Shown here in pieces: positions 1 through 6,198 of a DNA stretch of 33,637 bases. The notes under the pieces were generated by a model. That model worked only from the letters and a program-made list of their open reading frames with translations. It ran no database searches and was not told the origin of the DNA. The stretch's first letter is position 1. Each line of letters starts with the position of its first letter. The position numbers were made by a program, and so were the translations under genes. The DNA comes from Candidatus Chloroheliaceae bacterium (GTDB taxonomy: Bacteria > Chloroflexota > Chloroflexia > Chloroheliales > Chloroheliaceae): NCBI GenBank assembly GCA_013390945.1, contig JACAUC010000031.1:1-33637 (forward strand), in the 5' to 3' direction.

Positions 1-56
1 TCGTGTAGGAGGGATTTCCAATCCCGATTTTCTAATCCCAACCTTCGTGTAGGAGA
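1..56. repeat. Interspersed repeat, GTGTAGGAGGGATTTCCAA family
   Basis: The 11-mer TCGTGTAGGAG occurs at 1-11 and again at 46-56, a 45-bp period cut by the window edge. The first copy continues as GGATTTCCAA. The same 19-mer lies in reverse at 11434-11452, and a diverged copy is at about 26536-26546. It is a dispersed non-coding repeat directly downstream of the carotenoid gene, and it could extend to the left of the window. Confidence 0.6.
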
Positions 57-60
57 AAAG

Positions 61-903
61 TCAGGCTCGGTCAGGTGGTGGAAAGAGATTGCGCCACTTT
101 GGTAAAGCAAGCCTAATCTGATCGCCCCACAAGACGATAAAGGCAAACAATCCCGCCATTATTACCCCAATACATCCGGCCAAATAGTAGGTATGGGTCA
201 AATTGACCGAAGCAAACATTATCAGATTCATCATATAGAGTGCCAAGGGGATAAAGGTATATTGCCGCCGCCCAAAACGGCCCATTAGCTTCCCCCGACC
301 CATAATTTTATTCAGCACCAGCACTAGCACTAGACTTGTGGCAAGCCAAGCAATAAAATTGGAAAGTGGTACACCGTAATAACCTCCGACACCATACCAC
401 ACCCAATAACCCTGTACATGAACCGCAACTGGCTCCATCAGCAAATCACTTAGCACCGCCAAGGAGGCACTCAAGAAGATAACTGCCCCCTCACTATGCT
501 CCGGCATAATTCGGTCAAGAATGAAATGAGCCATAAAGAACGAAGCCAAAATCATCATTAGCCAAGCAAACATAATGCCTACTGGCACAATAAAGAGTTT
601 GGGGTAAAGTACCTCCGTGTAAGAATAGTGACCGAAAGGAAACCCGGTCGAAGCTCCAATAGCCTCTATCGTAAAGGCCAGCGTTAGCACCACTAGGGCC
701 GCCAGAAAACCTCGCCAAGCACCATAGTTGGCAATAGTCCAAGTAGTAGCGACTACCCCTTGGATGACCAGCATGAGCGTCGCCATCCACTCTGTTCCTA
801 CGGGAACCTGATTGGTTACCAGCAAAAAGAAAGAAGAGGGGTAAAGAAAACAATAGACCCCAAAGGTCATAAGAAGGGCCACTCTATTTATTTGATTCCA
901 CAT
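61..903 (-). CDS. cruF: Carotenoid biosynthesis protein, CruF-type 1',2'-hydratase (DUF422 family)
   Basis: A 280-residue polytopic membrane protein. Conserved family features are visible: an acidic helix followed by TGFPFGHYSY (about residues 86-95), a DLLMEPVAV segment (about 153-161), and WVWYGVGGYYGVPLSNF (about 167-183). In the family, CruF adds water to the psi end group of gamma-carotene or lycopene-type carotenoids, the first step to hydroxylated and glycosylated carotenoids (bacterioruberin-type hydratases are homologous). The start is the first ATG at 903. An AAGGA directly abuts it and GAGGA lies 13 nt upstream within a GAGG-AAA-CCTC hairpin, so the ribosome-binding site is not ideal. 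It stands alone, divergent from infA; no glycosyltransferase partner such as cruC or cruG is in view. Family assignment is confident; the precise substrate is inferred. Confidence 0.85.
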   Translation of the reverse strand: MWNQINRVALLMTFGVYCFLYPSSFFLLVTNQVPVGTEWMATLMLVIQGVVATTWTIANYGAWRGFLAALVVLTLAFTIEAIGASTGFPFGHYSYTEVLYPKLFIVPVGIMFAWLMMILASFFMAHFILDRIMPEHSEGAVIFLSASLAVLSDLLMEPVAVHVQGYWVWYGVGGYYGVPLSNFIAWLATSLVLVLVLNKIMGRGKLMGRFGRRQYTFIPLALYMMNLIMFASVNLTHTYYLAGCIGVIMAGLFAFIVLWGDQIRLALPKWRNLFPPPDRA

Positions 904-1094
904 TCCTTTTGAGGTTTCCTCTTCTATGTTCTACTTCGTTCTATTTTAATAAATTAATTAAGCAGGCCGGGCCTAGAACCGTCGTGCTTAATTATAGACC
1001 TTTTTATTCCTCTAAGCGGGAAGGGTTTATTAAGATATGATACCAAAGCCATTTGTTGTCGTGAACTGTGTTCAAAGGGTCAACGGCAAAAAAT

Positions 1095-1123
1095 TTGCAA
1101 ACAGACTGTCAATCTGGTATAAT
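1095..1123 (+). promoter_or_regulatory. Sigma70-type promoter for infA
   Basis: A -35 box TTGCAA (1095-1100), a 17-bp spacer and a perfect -10 box TATAAT (1118-1123). Transcription would begin near 1130, giving a 5' leader of about 250 nt before the infA start. Confidence 0.7.
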
Positions 1124-1290
1124 TGACCTACGAGGTAAAATGAGCCTGATTTGAAATTTGCATAGTGCGTTTTAGAGTATTTCTGACTAAATCCTTATTG
1201 TAACGGTAGGATTTACCACCTCTGAATCCCTCTTTTGAGTCTCTGCTTTCTCTTTCAGGTTCCTAGCACCTAACAATTAATTTTTGTCTG

Positions 1291-1315
1291 TAGTGAAATT
1301 AGAAAAGTTTCACTA
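1291..1315 (+). promoter_or_regulatory. Hairpin in infA leader
   Basis: TAGTGAAA (1291-1298) pairs perfectly with TTTCACTA (1308-1315) around a 9-nt A-rich loop, about 50 nt upstream of the SD sequence. A weaker CTGAT/ATCAG stem (1319-1340) follows. A regulatory role in infA translation is inference. Confidence 0.4.
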
Positions 1316-1378
1316 AAACTGATTTAGTTTTATTTATCAGAATTTTATAAATACGTAAATATAAGAAGGAGAAAGCCT

Positions 1379-1696
1379 TTGCCTAATAAAAAAAATAACA
1401 ACCGACCTTCGGGTAATCATTCCCGGCCTCAACCCGCTAATGCCAATACCACACCTAGTTCTGGACCCTTTATCAAAGAATCAAAGAAAGATGCCATCGC
1501 CGTTGAAGGTAAAATCACCGAAGCTTTACCAAATGCTATGTTTCAAGTAGTTCTGGAGAATGGTCACAATGTCTTGGGTCACATCAGTGGGAAAATGCGT
1601 AAAAACTTTATTCGTATCCTGCCCGGCGACCGCGTAGTCGTCGAATTATCTCCCTACGACCTCACCCGTGGCCGCATCACCTTCAGATATAAATAA
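1379..1696 (+). CDS. infA: Translation initiation factor IF-1 with N-terminal extension
   Basis: A 105-residue protein whose last ~70 residues are a standard IF-1 S1/OB fold: [16 protein letters not shown], then [22 protein letters not shown], then [25 protein letters not shown] (the motifs are contiguous but listed in parts). IF-1 binds the 30S A site with IF-2 and IF-3 during initiation. The start is TTG at 1379, supported by AAGGAG at 1366-1371 with a 7-nt spacer. The first ~33 residues are a polar Asn/Pro/Ser-rich extension absent from typical 72-residue IF-1. The gene stands alone rather than in a ribosomal-protein operon. It has its own strong promoter, a ~250-nt leader and a hairpin terminator just downstream. 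Identity is very secure; whether the extension is translated rests on the SD site. Confidence 0.93.
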   Translation: MPNKKNNNRPSGNHSRPQPANANTTPSSGPFIKESKKDAIAVEGKITEALPNAMFQVVLENGHNVLGHISGKMRKNFIRILPGDRVVVELSPYDLTRGRITFRYK

Positions 1697-1714
1697 TCTA
1701 TTCATTCCCTTAAA

Positions 1715-1761
1715 AATAACAAAGACCACCCTGAGACTGACTTAGGGTGGCCCTTGTTATT
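1715..1761 (+). terminator. Hairpin terminator after infA
   Basis: Arms at 1715-1732 and 1744-1761 are complementary over 18 positions with two mismatches, loop of 11 nt, starting 18 nt after the infA stop. The 3' arm ends in TTGTTATT rather than a long T run, so it may act as a bidirectional or weak terminator. Confidence 0.6.
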
Positions 1762-1826
1762 GCTCCGATAATCTCTTTCAACTTCTGCTGAAACATTTAT
1801 CTTTCCCAAGTTCCCACCTTAGAATA

Positions 1827-1835
1827 TGCTATAAT
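1827..1835 (+). promoter_or_regulatory. Extended -10 promoter for the M20 peptidase gene
   Basis: TGCTATAAT (1827-1835) is a perfect extended -10 element. The corresponding -35 (around 1807-1812) is poor, as is common for extended -10 promoters. A small GCGGGATTAATCCGC hairpin (1841-1855) lies at the predicted transcript start. Confidence 0.5.
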
Positions 1836-1923
1836 TTTCAGCGGGATTAATCCGCATAAATTTTTTAGGGTTGGATTTCAAATTTATGAATATGAATGGC
1901 TATTATTAAGATCGAGGGATACA

Positions 1924-3111
1924 ATGCTGGAACCGGAGAGGGCAGTAGTACAATTGACGCAGGCGATGGTGCGTATACCAAGTGAAAACCCCACCGGAAA
2001 TGAAGTGGCCTTGAGTCGGTTCATAAGGGAGTGGCTAGAAGCGCATAAAATCGAGGTGCAATTACAAGCGGTAGAAGGCGAACGAGTGAATGTGATTGGC
2101 CGGGTACGAGGTCAGGGAGGGCCGCCGCTGGTGCTAATAGCTCATATGGATACTGTCCCCATTGGAGAGCAGGCCAAGTGGAAACACGATCCATTCGGAG
2201 GTGAAATTGAGGATGGCAGCCTCTATGGTAGAGGTTCGTGCGATATGAAAGGTGGTATGGCGGCAGCACTAGTAGTGCTGGCAAAACTCCAGCGAGCAGT
2301 TCAGGAAGAGGGACTTAACCTAAGCGGCGATCTAGTGCTGGCCTGCACCGTAGACGAAGAAGAATCCTTGATGAAAGGTTCTAGCGCATTGGGCCATGCG
2401 AAAATCTTTGGCCCCGATGCCTATCTGCTTACAATGGAGCCCACTGGTTGCAAACTAAACGTGGCACACAAGGGAGCCTTTTGGTATGAGGTTACTTTCT
2501 TGGGTAAGTTAGCACACGCCGCCAATCCTCAAATTGGAGTGGATGCAAACCGGGCAATGGCTGAAGCAATCACAGGTTGGTATCAACGGGCCGAAGAACT
2601 TGCCTCCAAGATGGCCCCTCATCCTCTCTTGGGCTTGCCGACACTAGTGGTTTCGCGGGTGCAGGGTGGAATTAAAACCAATGTAGTCTCCGAATATTGC
2701 CGGGCTGAGATAGATATGCGTGTGCCTCCCCCCCTGACCGCCACCGAGGTGGCCTCACTCCTCCAAGGAGTAGTAGAGCAAGTCGAGGCTAAGTGGCAAG
2801 GGATCACTTCTGAAATTCGACCTATGACTACCCTACGACCGCCCGTAGAATGTGATCCCCATTCGCCGCTAGTGGCAGCTTTTGACCGAGGCTATAAATC
2901 GGTACTCGGCCAAGAAGCGGAGCATTTGGGTTTCCAAGCTTATACCGATGCGGCAATGTTGGCCGTTATGACAGGCAACCCCAATGCCGTCGTCTTTGGC
3001 CCTGGTCTGCTCAGTGATGCCCACACTACCGACGAAAAAGTTGAGATTAGCCAGCTAATTACCGCCGTGCGGGTACTGGAAGCCACTGCTCGCGAGTTAC
3101 TTGGGAAGTAG
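1924..3111 (+). CDS. M20-family metallopeptidase / deacylase (ArgE-DapE-ACY1 type)
   Basis: A 395-residue cytoplasmic di-zinc amidohydrolase. Metal-site motifs are complete: AHMDTVP (H74, D76), YGRGSCDMKGG (D107), DEEES (E145/E146, general base and metal ligand), MEPT (E172) and SDAHTTDEKV (H367). The dimerisation (lid) domain is in the middle, with GKLAHAANPQ near residues 195-204. The family hydrolyses N-acyl amino acids (N-acetylornithine, N-succinyl-diaminopimelate) or peptides; the motifs do not fix the substrate, and no arginine or lysine pathway gene is adjacent. The ATG at 1924 has GAGGGA (1914-1919) 4 nt upstream. Alternative readings are an ArgE-like acetylornithine deacetylase or a carboxypeptidase G2-like enzyme. 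Confidence 0.88.
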   Translation: MLEPERAVVQLTQAMVRIPSENPTGNEVALSRFIREWLEAHKIEVQLQAVEGERVNVIGRVRGQGGPPLVLIAHMDTVPIGEQAKWKHDPFGGEIEDGSLYGRGSCDMKGGMAAALVVLAKLQRAVQEEGLNLSGDLVLACTVDEEESLMKGSSALGHAKIFGPDAYLLTMEPTGCKLNVAHKGAFWYEVTFLGKLAHAANPQIGVDANRAMAEAITGWYQRAEELASKMAPHPLLGLPTLVVSRVQGGIKTNVVSEYCRAEIDMRVPPPLTATEVASLLQGVVEQVEAKWQGITSEIRPMTTLRPPVECDPHSPLVAAFDRGYKSVLGQEAEHLGFQAYTDAAMLAVMTGNPNAVVFGPGLLSDAHTTDEKVEISQLITAVRVLEATARELLGK

Positions 3112-3183
3112 TTGTGACACTATAATAGTGCAGATTACAAATATAGATTAAGAATATTACAAATATTACAAATAAGGTAGAAT

Positions 3184-3360
3184 ATGCGTAAGAGAAATTT
3201 AACTTTCTGGTTTTTGATCGGTTTTATCTGCTATGGGGGAGTAGCTATTCTCATTAGCCTCTTCTTTTCAAGCGGCGGGGCATTGGCCTTCGGTGGTCTT
3301 TTCCTGATGGGTGCTTTTTTTTGTCTACTCAAGCTACTATTTGATAAGTATTATTTATAA
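3184..3360 (+). CDS. Small two-helix membrane protein, unknown function
   Basis: A 58-codon frame with ATG at 3184, an AAGG ribosome-binding site at 3174-3177 and a TAA stop at 3360. The product starts with MRKRNLTFW (positive inside), then has two hydrophobic spans (about residues 8-28 and 33-51, separated by SSGGALAFGG) and ends LLFDKYYL. This fits a two-pass inner-membrane miniprotein with both ends in the cytoplasm. I do not recognise a family. It follows the M20 gene by 72 bp and could be cotranscribed with it. Support is the ribosome-binding site, the membrane topology and the absence of any competing gene here. Confidence 0.55.
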   Translation: MRKRNLTFWFLIGFICYGGVAILISLFFSSGGALAFGGLFLMGAFFCLLKLLFDKYYL

Positions 3361-3400
3361 ATTGATAAATTCTCTTCCCTGAATAAACTCAAGCTAGGAC

Positions 3401-3419
3401 GGGTGTATGCAATACACCC
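3401..3419. repeat. Palindromic repeat, family A (short form)
   Basis: GGGTGTAT-GCA-ATACACCC, an 8-bp stem with a 3-nt loop, a variant of the GGGCGTATTGCATACGCCC repeats elsewhere in the window. It lies between the convergent small membrane gene and the chemoreceptor gene and could serve as a bidirectional terminator. Confidence 0.6.
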
Positions 3420-3444
3420 ACCAAAAGTTAGAGCAAAGATAACT

Positions 3445-4962
3445 CTACTTAAAATTTGAAGCCATTGTTTGCAGGCGACTAGTACTGGAAGCCACCTGAC
3501 CACTACTAACGGCGTTAGTTTGGGCACTATTCTGGACAGTAAGCAACGCGGCTAAAACCTGCTCACTGGCGTTTTGCTGAAGCCCAATCGCCAGCCCAAT
3601 TTGGCGAGCAATTTCTTCCATTTTGGTGGCTTTATGGGCAATTTCAGAAGCTTTAGTGGCAGCTTGCTTGACCATAACCTCGTACTCGGTGATAACTTGG
3701 GCACTCTGTTGGGCACTCTGGGCCGCTTTTTCAGCCATTTTATCCCCACTAGCGGACTCTTCGCGGGCCGCATCAAGGGCCGCAACTACTTCGGTCACTA
3801 CCTTGCGTACTTCAGCACTGGCTCCCCGCGCTCGGTCAGCTAAATGCTTGACCTCTTGAGCTACTACACCAAACCGTTCCCCATGTTCACCAGCACCAGC
3901 GGCTTCAATGGCAGCATTGAGGGAGATAAGATGAGTTTCATCACTAATTGTCTCAATTAGATCGAGCATCTCTTGGATACGCGCGGAATATTGGGAAAGC
4001 TCTTGAAGTCTCTTATTGAGGCTTTGATAAGCACTCCTCATAATCTGGTTACTAATCGCGGTTTCACTGACGCTCTTCTGACCACGTGTGCTAAAATCGG
4101 AAACTTGAGCAGTGGTCGCCGCCACCTCTAAGGCGGAGCGCAAAACTTCGCTACTGGTTTGTTGAACCGTCCGGCTTCGTCCGGCAATTTGAGTAGAGGT
4201 CTGCGAAAGTTCTTGCATCGAACTGGTAACTTGACCGATGGCATTTACCTGCTGAGCAGCACCAGTGGCCTGTTCACCCGAAGTAACTAAAAGTTGACTG
4301 GCGGTAGTGGCTACCTCTTGACCTAGTAGTTGGTAAGCGGCCCGGGTTTGGGCTTGTTGCGCCAAAATCTCGGCCAGTTCTGCCGACTGTTGCCGCATCG
4401 CACCCTGAAGGTTAATTAAGCGATGGCTAAGGTGGAAATAACCTGCCCCTGTCGAGCCTACCAAGACGATTATTCCGGCTGCAGTAGTCAAATTGCTGTT
4501 TAAAGGGTCTAAATGTAAAGGCGAAGTGTAAAACCCGGCAAAGCGTTCTAAACTGAAAAGAATTGCCAATAGTGCCCCAGCAGTTAGGGACAATTGCATT
4601 GCCACTTCTGGCCCTAACAAAAGCAAACCCACTAACAGGGGCCAGCTATAGAAAAAACCTGCCGCTGAATAAGTACCCAGTGCTATAAAGACCACCGTTA
4701 TTAGGCCAAAGATCAAAAGAGTGAAGAGTATCCGACCCGACAAGACTTGATTATGCTCTTCAAGCCAGTAGGCTAGACTACTAAGGAACGCTAAACCAGC
4801 GGCTATAGCTAAGAGCCAGATAAAAGTAAATAGCAGCCCACCCAAGCCCAGTAGTAAACTAAAACCCAATACACCATAGTAGAGTGGCCGCATTGAATAC
4901 AACAGTGTAGCATGTCCGGCCTGCACCAATGCTCCTCCGGATTTGAGCAGCAATCGCGGCAT
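3445..4962 (-). CDS. Methyl-accepting chemotaxis protein with polytopic membrane sensor region
   Basis: A 505-residue chemoreceptor read from the ATG at 4962, which has GGAAGGGG (4968-4975) 5 nt upstream; a TTG five codons earlier lacks such support. The N-terminal ~190 residues form about six hydrophobic segments with short loops and no sizeable periplasmic ligand domain. A long coiled coil follows. The conserved MCP hairpin tip (about residues 335-375) contains LISLNAAIEAAGAGEHGERF and then GVVAQEVKHLADRA, which binds CheA/CheW in the family. No HAMP domain is obvious. It lies 56 bp downstream of the B12-binding protein gene on the same strand, so an operon and joint signalling are likely. 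No che genes are in the window. Integral membrane sensing, or sensing through a soluble partner, is inference. Confidence 0.88.
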   Translation of the reverse strand: MPRLLLKSGGALVQAGHATLLYSMRPLYYGVLGFSLLLGLGGLLFTFIWLLAIAAGLAFLSSLAYWLEEHNQVLSGRILFTLLIFGLITVVFIALGTYSAAGFFYSWPLLVGLLLLGPEVAMQLSLTAGALLAILFSLERFAGFYTSPLHLDPLNSNLTTAAGIIVLVGSTGAGYFHLSHRLINLQGAMRQQSAELAEILAQQAQTRAAYQLLGQEVATTASQLLVTSGEQATGAAQQVNAIGQVTSSMQELSQTSTQIAGRSRTVQQTSSEVLRSALEVAATTAQVSDFSTRGQKSVSETAISNQIMRSAYQSLNKRLQELSQYSARIQEMLDLIETISDETHLISLNAAIEAAGAGEHGERFGVVAQEVKHLADRARGASAEVRKVVTEVVAALDAAREESASGDKMAEKAAQSAQQSAQVITEYEVMVKQAATKASEIAHKATKMEEIARQIGLAIGLQQNASEQVLAALLTVQNSAQTNAVSSGQVASSTSRLQTMASNFK

Positions 4963-5018
4963 AGCAACCCCTTCCAAATTATTTGATTCATCTATCTGGC
5001 ATCTAACTTTGGTAAAAT

Positions 5019-5705
5019 TTAAACCCTAGCTTTTAATAGCTGGGTAGCCTTTTCTACCGTATCAATCGCGGTTTGACCATAAAAATCGGCTCCAGTTTGT
5101 AATGCCTTTTCGGGATGATGAATAAAAGCTGGCCCTCCGACCTCAATCAGACCCTCCCAATTACTCTGGCGTAAAGCCTTGATGGTACTGGCAGCACTCT
5201 CTACTTGGGATAGCACTGCCACCGAAAGGCAAACTAGATCTACTTGGTAGAGCAGCGTAGCAGCAGCCACCTCCTCTTCAGGTAAGGAGCAAAAGAGCGG
5301 AAAAACCTCCCAACCGCGCCATTGAAAAACATCGGAGAGCAGATTTAGCCCCAGCGTGTGGTGATTGCCATCTATGTTAGTCAACAGTACCTTACCAACA
5401 GAAAGAGAAACAGGAAGAGCAACGGAATGTTTACTATATACCAAATTACGGCAATAGGTGGTGATACCAGTAGCCAAATGTTCTTGAGCCACGGTTGCTT
5501 GACCCGCTTCCCACCAATCACCCACCATACGTAAGGCCGGTGTAAAAACCTCCTCGTAAATTGTTTCCGGTAAGAGACCGGCCTGCAATGCCTCTTGGGT
5601 AGTCTGACTAGCTTGATTGAAGAGACCTTTTTGAAGGGCCTGCAAATACTTCTCAAAAATCGGTTTGGGATCTCCCCGATTTAACGAATCCATGGTGGTT
5701 TCCAT
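5019..5705 (-). CDS. Cobalamin-binding protein with CarH-like W-x9-EH light-sensor signature, no DNA-binding domain
   Basis: A 228-residue soluble protein with two domains. Residues ~12-95 are a helical-bundle cap like that of MetH/CarH; residues ~104-228 are a Rossmann-type B12-binding domain with DGNHHTLGL (N114-x-H116-x-x-G119; H116 is the probable lower axial ligand) and a GGPAF segment near residue 193. The cap has W65, then nine residues, then E75-H76. This is the W-x9-EH signature of adenosylcobalamin photoreceptors such as CarH and LitR. Unlike those, there is no MerR-type DNA-binding domain and no methyltransferase domain. The ATG at 5705 has AGGGAG (5713-5718) 7 nt upstream. The next gene in the operon is a chemoreceptor, suggesting a light- or B12-responsive signalling input; this is inference. 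A corrinoid carrier for a methyltransferase is the alternative. Confidence 0.85.
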   Translation of the reverse strand: METTMDSLNRGDPKPIFEKYLQALQKGLFNQASQTTQEALQAGLLPETIYEEVFTPALRMVGDWWEAGQATVAQEHLATGITTYCRNLVYSKHSVALPVSLSVGKVLLTNIDGNHHTLGLNLLSDVFQWRGWEVFPLFCSLPEEEVAAATLLYQVDLVCLSVAVLSQVESAASTIKALRQSNWEGLIEVGGPAFIHHPEKALQTGADFYGQTAIDTVEKATQLLKARV

Positions 5706-5721
5706 ATTTCGACTCCCTATC

Positions 5722-5785
5722 TAAAATAAATTGTTCCAATAGGGTTGCCCGGCCCATTACTCCTCGTTTGGCACAATTTATTTTA
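5722..5785. promoter_or_regulatory. 13-bp inverted repeat overlapping the B12/MCP operon promoter
   Basis: TAAAATAAATTGT (5722-5734) is repeated in perfect inversion as ACAATTTATTTTA (5773-5785), 38 nt apart. The right arm covers the predicted -10 box on the minus strand; the left arm is beside the SD site of the B12 gene. Because the right arm lies upstream of the transcript start, a DNA operator is more plausible than an RNA hairpin. Confidence 0.5.
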
Positions 5786-5803
5786 TTATGCTTAATGAGC
5801 CAA
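5775..5803 (-). promoter_or_regulatory. Predicted sigma70 promoter of the B12/MCP operon
   Basis: On the minus strand: -35 TTGGCT (5803-5798), 17-bp spacer, -10 TAAATT (5780-5775). The transcript would start near 5768, about 60 nt before the ATG. The -10 box is imperfect, consistent with a regulated promoter. Confidence 0.45.
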
Positions 5804-5949
5804 CCAGTTCTCTTTCAGATTGGATTAGTGGATTTTACCACAAGCGGTAGAACAATATCTACGTTTCTACTTTTAGCGGCATAATCCCAAAGAGTCGGGG
5901 TTAGAGGAGCGTGAAACCGGAGAACCTAGTTATCTTCTCAATATTTCGG

Positions 5950-6006
5950 GGTAGGGGCGTATTGCATACGCCCAATGTGAGGCGGGTTTATGCAATAAAC
6001 CCCTAC
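5950..6006. repeat. Composite palindromic repeat, family A
   Basis: Two hairpins side by side: GGGCGTA-TTGCA-TACGCCC (5955-5973) and GGGTTTA-TGCAA-TAAACCC (5984-6002). The outer borders GTAGGGG (5951-5957) and CCCCTAC (6000-6006) are themselves inverted, so the whole is a nested palindrome, the most complete copy of this family in the window. Confidence 0.7.
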
Positions 6007-6035
6007 TTACTGAGATGATACGAACCTAGCTTAAC

Positions 6036-6064
6036 TTGCATAGAGTAGGTGCTACTGTTATATT
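6036..6064 (+). promoter_or_regulatory. Sigma70-type promoter of the diiron oxygenase gene
   Basis: -35 TTGCAT (6036-6041), 17-bp spacer, -10 TATATT (6059-6064). This predicts a leader of about 128 nt that contains two hairpins. Confidence 0.6.
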
Positions 6065-6144
6065 AAGGTTAGCGTATAAAAAAGCAGCAGCTTGCTTTCC
6101 AAAAGCGATTCCAAACCTCTTTGAATATGCTTTAATTAATATTA

Positions 6145-6182
6145 GCATTAGCCTACAAACCTTTACCGTAGGTTTCTAATGC
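6145..6182 (+). promoter_or_regulatory. Leader hairpin abutting the SD site of the diiron oxygenase gene
   Basis: GCATTAG (6145-6151) pairs with CTAATGC (6176-6182), and inside it AAACCT (6157-6162) pairs with AGGTTT (6170-6175) around the loop TTACCGT; CCTAC (6152-6156) is bulged. The 13 base pairs end one base before AAGGAG at 6184-6189. An upstream hairpin AAAGCA/TGCTTT lies at 6081-6098. A translational control element is plausible but unproven. Confidence 0.5.
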
Positions 6183-6198
6183 AAAGGAGCCACCGCAC

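Larger units (their letters stand above)
904..1378. other. Intergenic region, divergent cruF/infA, with long infA leader
   Basis: 475 bp without a credible gene. It contains a 10-bp perfect stem (955-964 with 985-994) enclosing AGGCCGGGCCT, a strong sigma70-type promoter at 1095-1123 pointing toward infA, and AT-rich leader hairpins at 1291-1315 and 1319-1340. No known riboswitch motif was recognised. Confidence 0.5.
5706..6198. other. Intergenic region between divergent B12 gene and diiron oxygenase gene
   Basis: 493 bp with no credible gene. It holds the minus-strand promoter and inverted repeat (5722-5803), a composite family A repeat (5950-6006), the plus-strand promoter (6036-6064) and a structured leader (6081-6182). 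No cobalamin-riboswitch B12 box was recognised. Confidence 0.5.

Noticed and set aside
957-992. Rho-independent terminator upstream of cruF
   Set aside because: The stem is perfect, but it lies upstream of both divergent genes with a large structured loop and no T-run at the base, so no terminator role is supported.
5706-6198. Cobalamin riboswitch upstream of the B12-binding gene
   Set aside because: I see no B12-box-like conserved core; the minus-strand leader is only about 60 nt from the predicted promoter, too short for that riboswitch.
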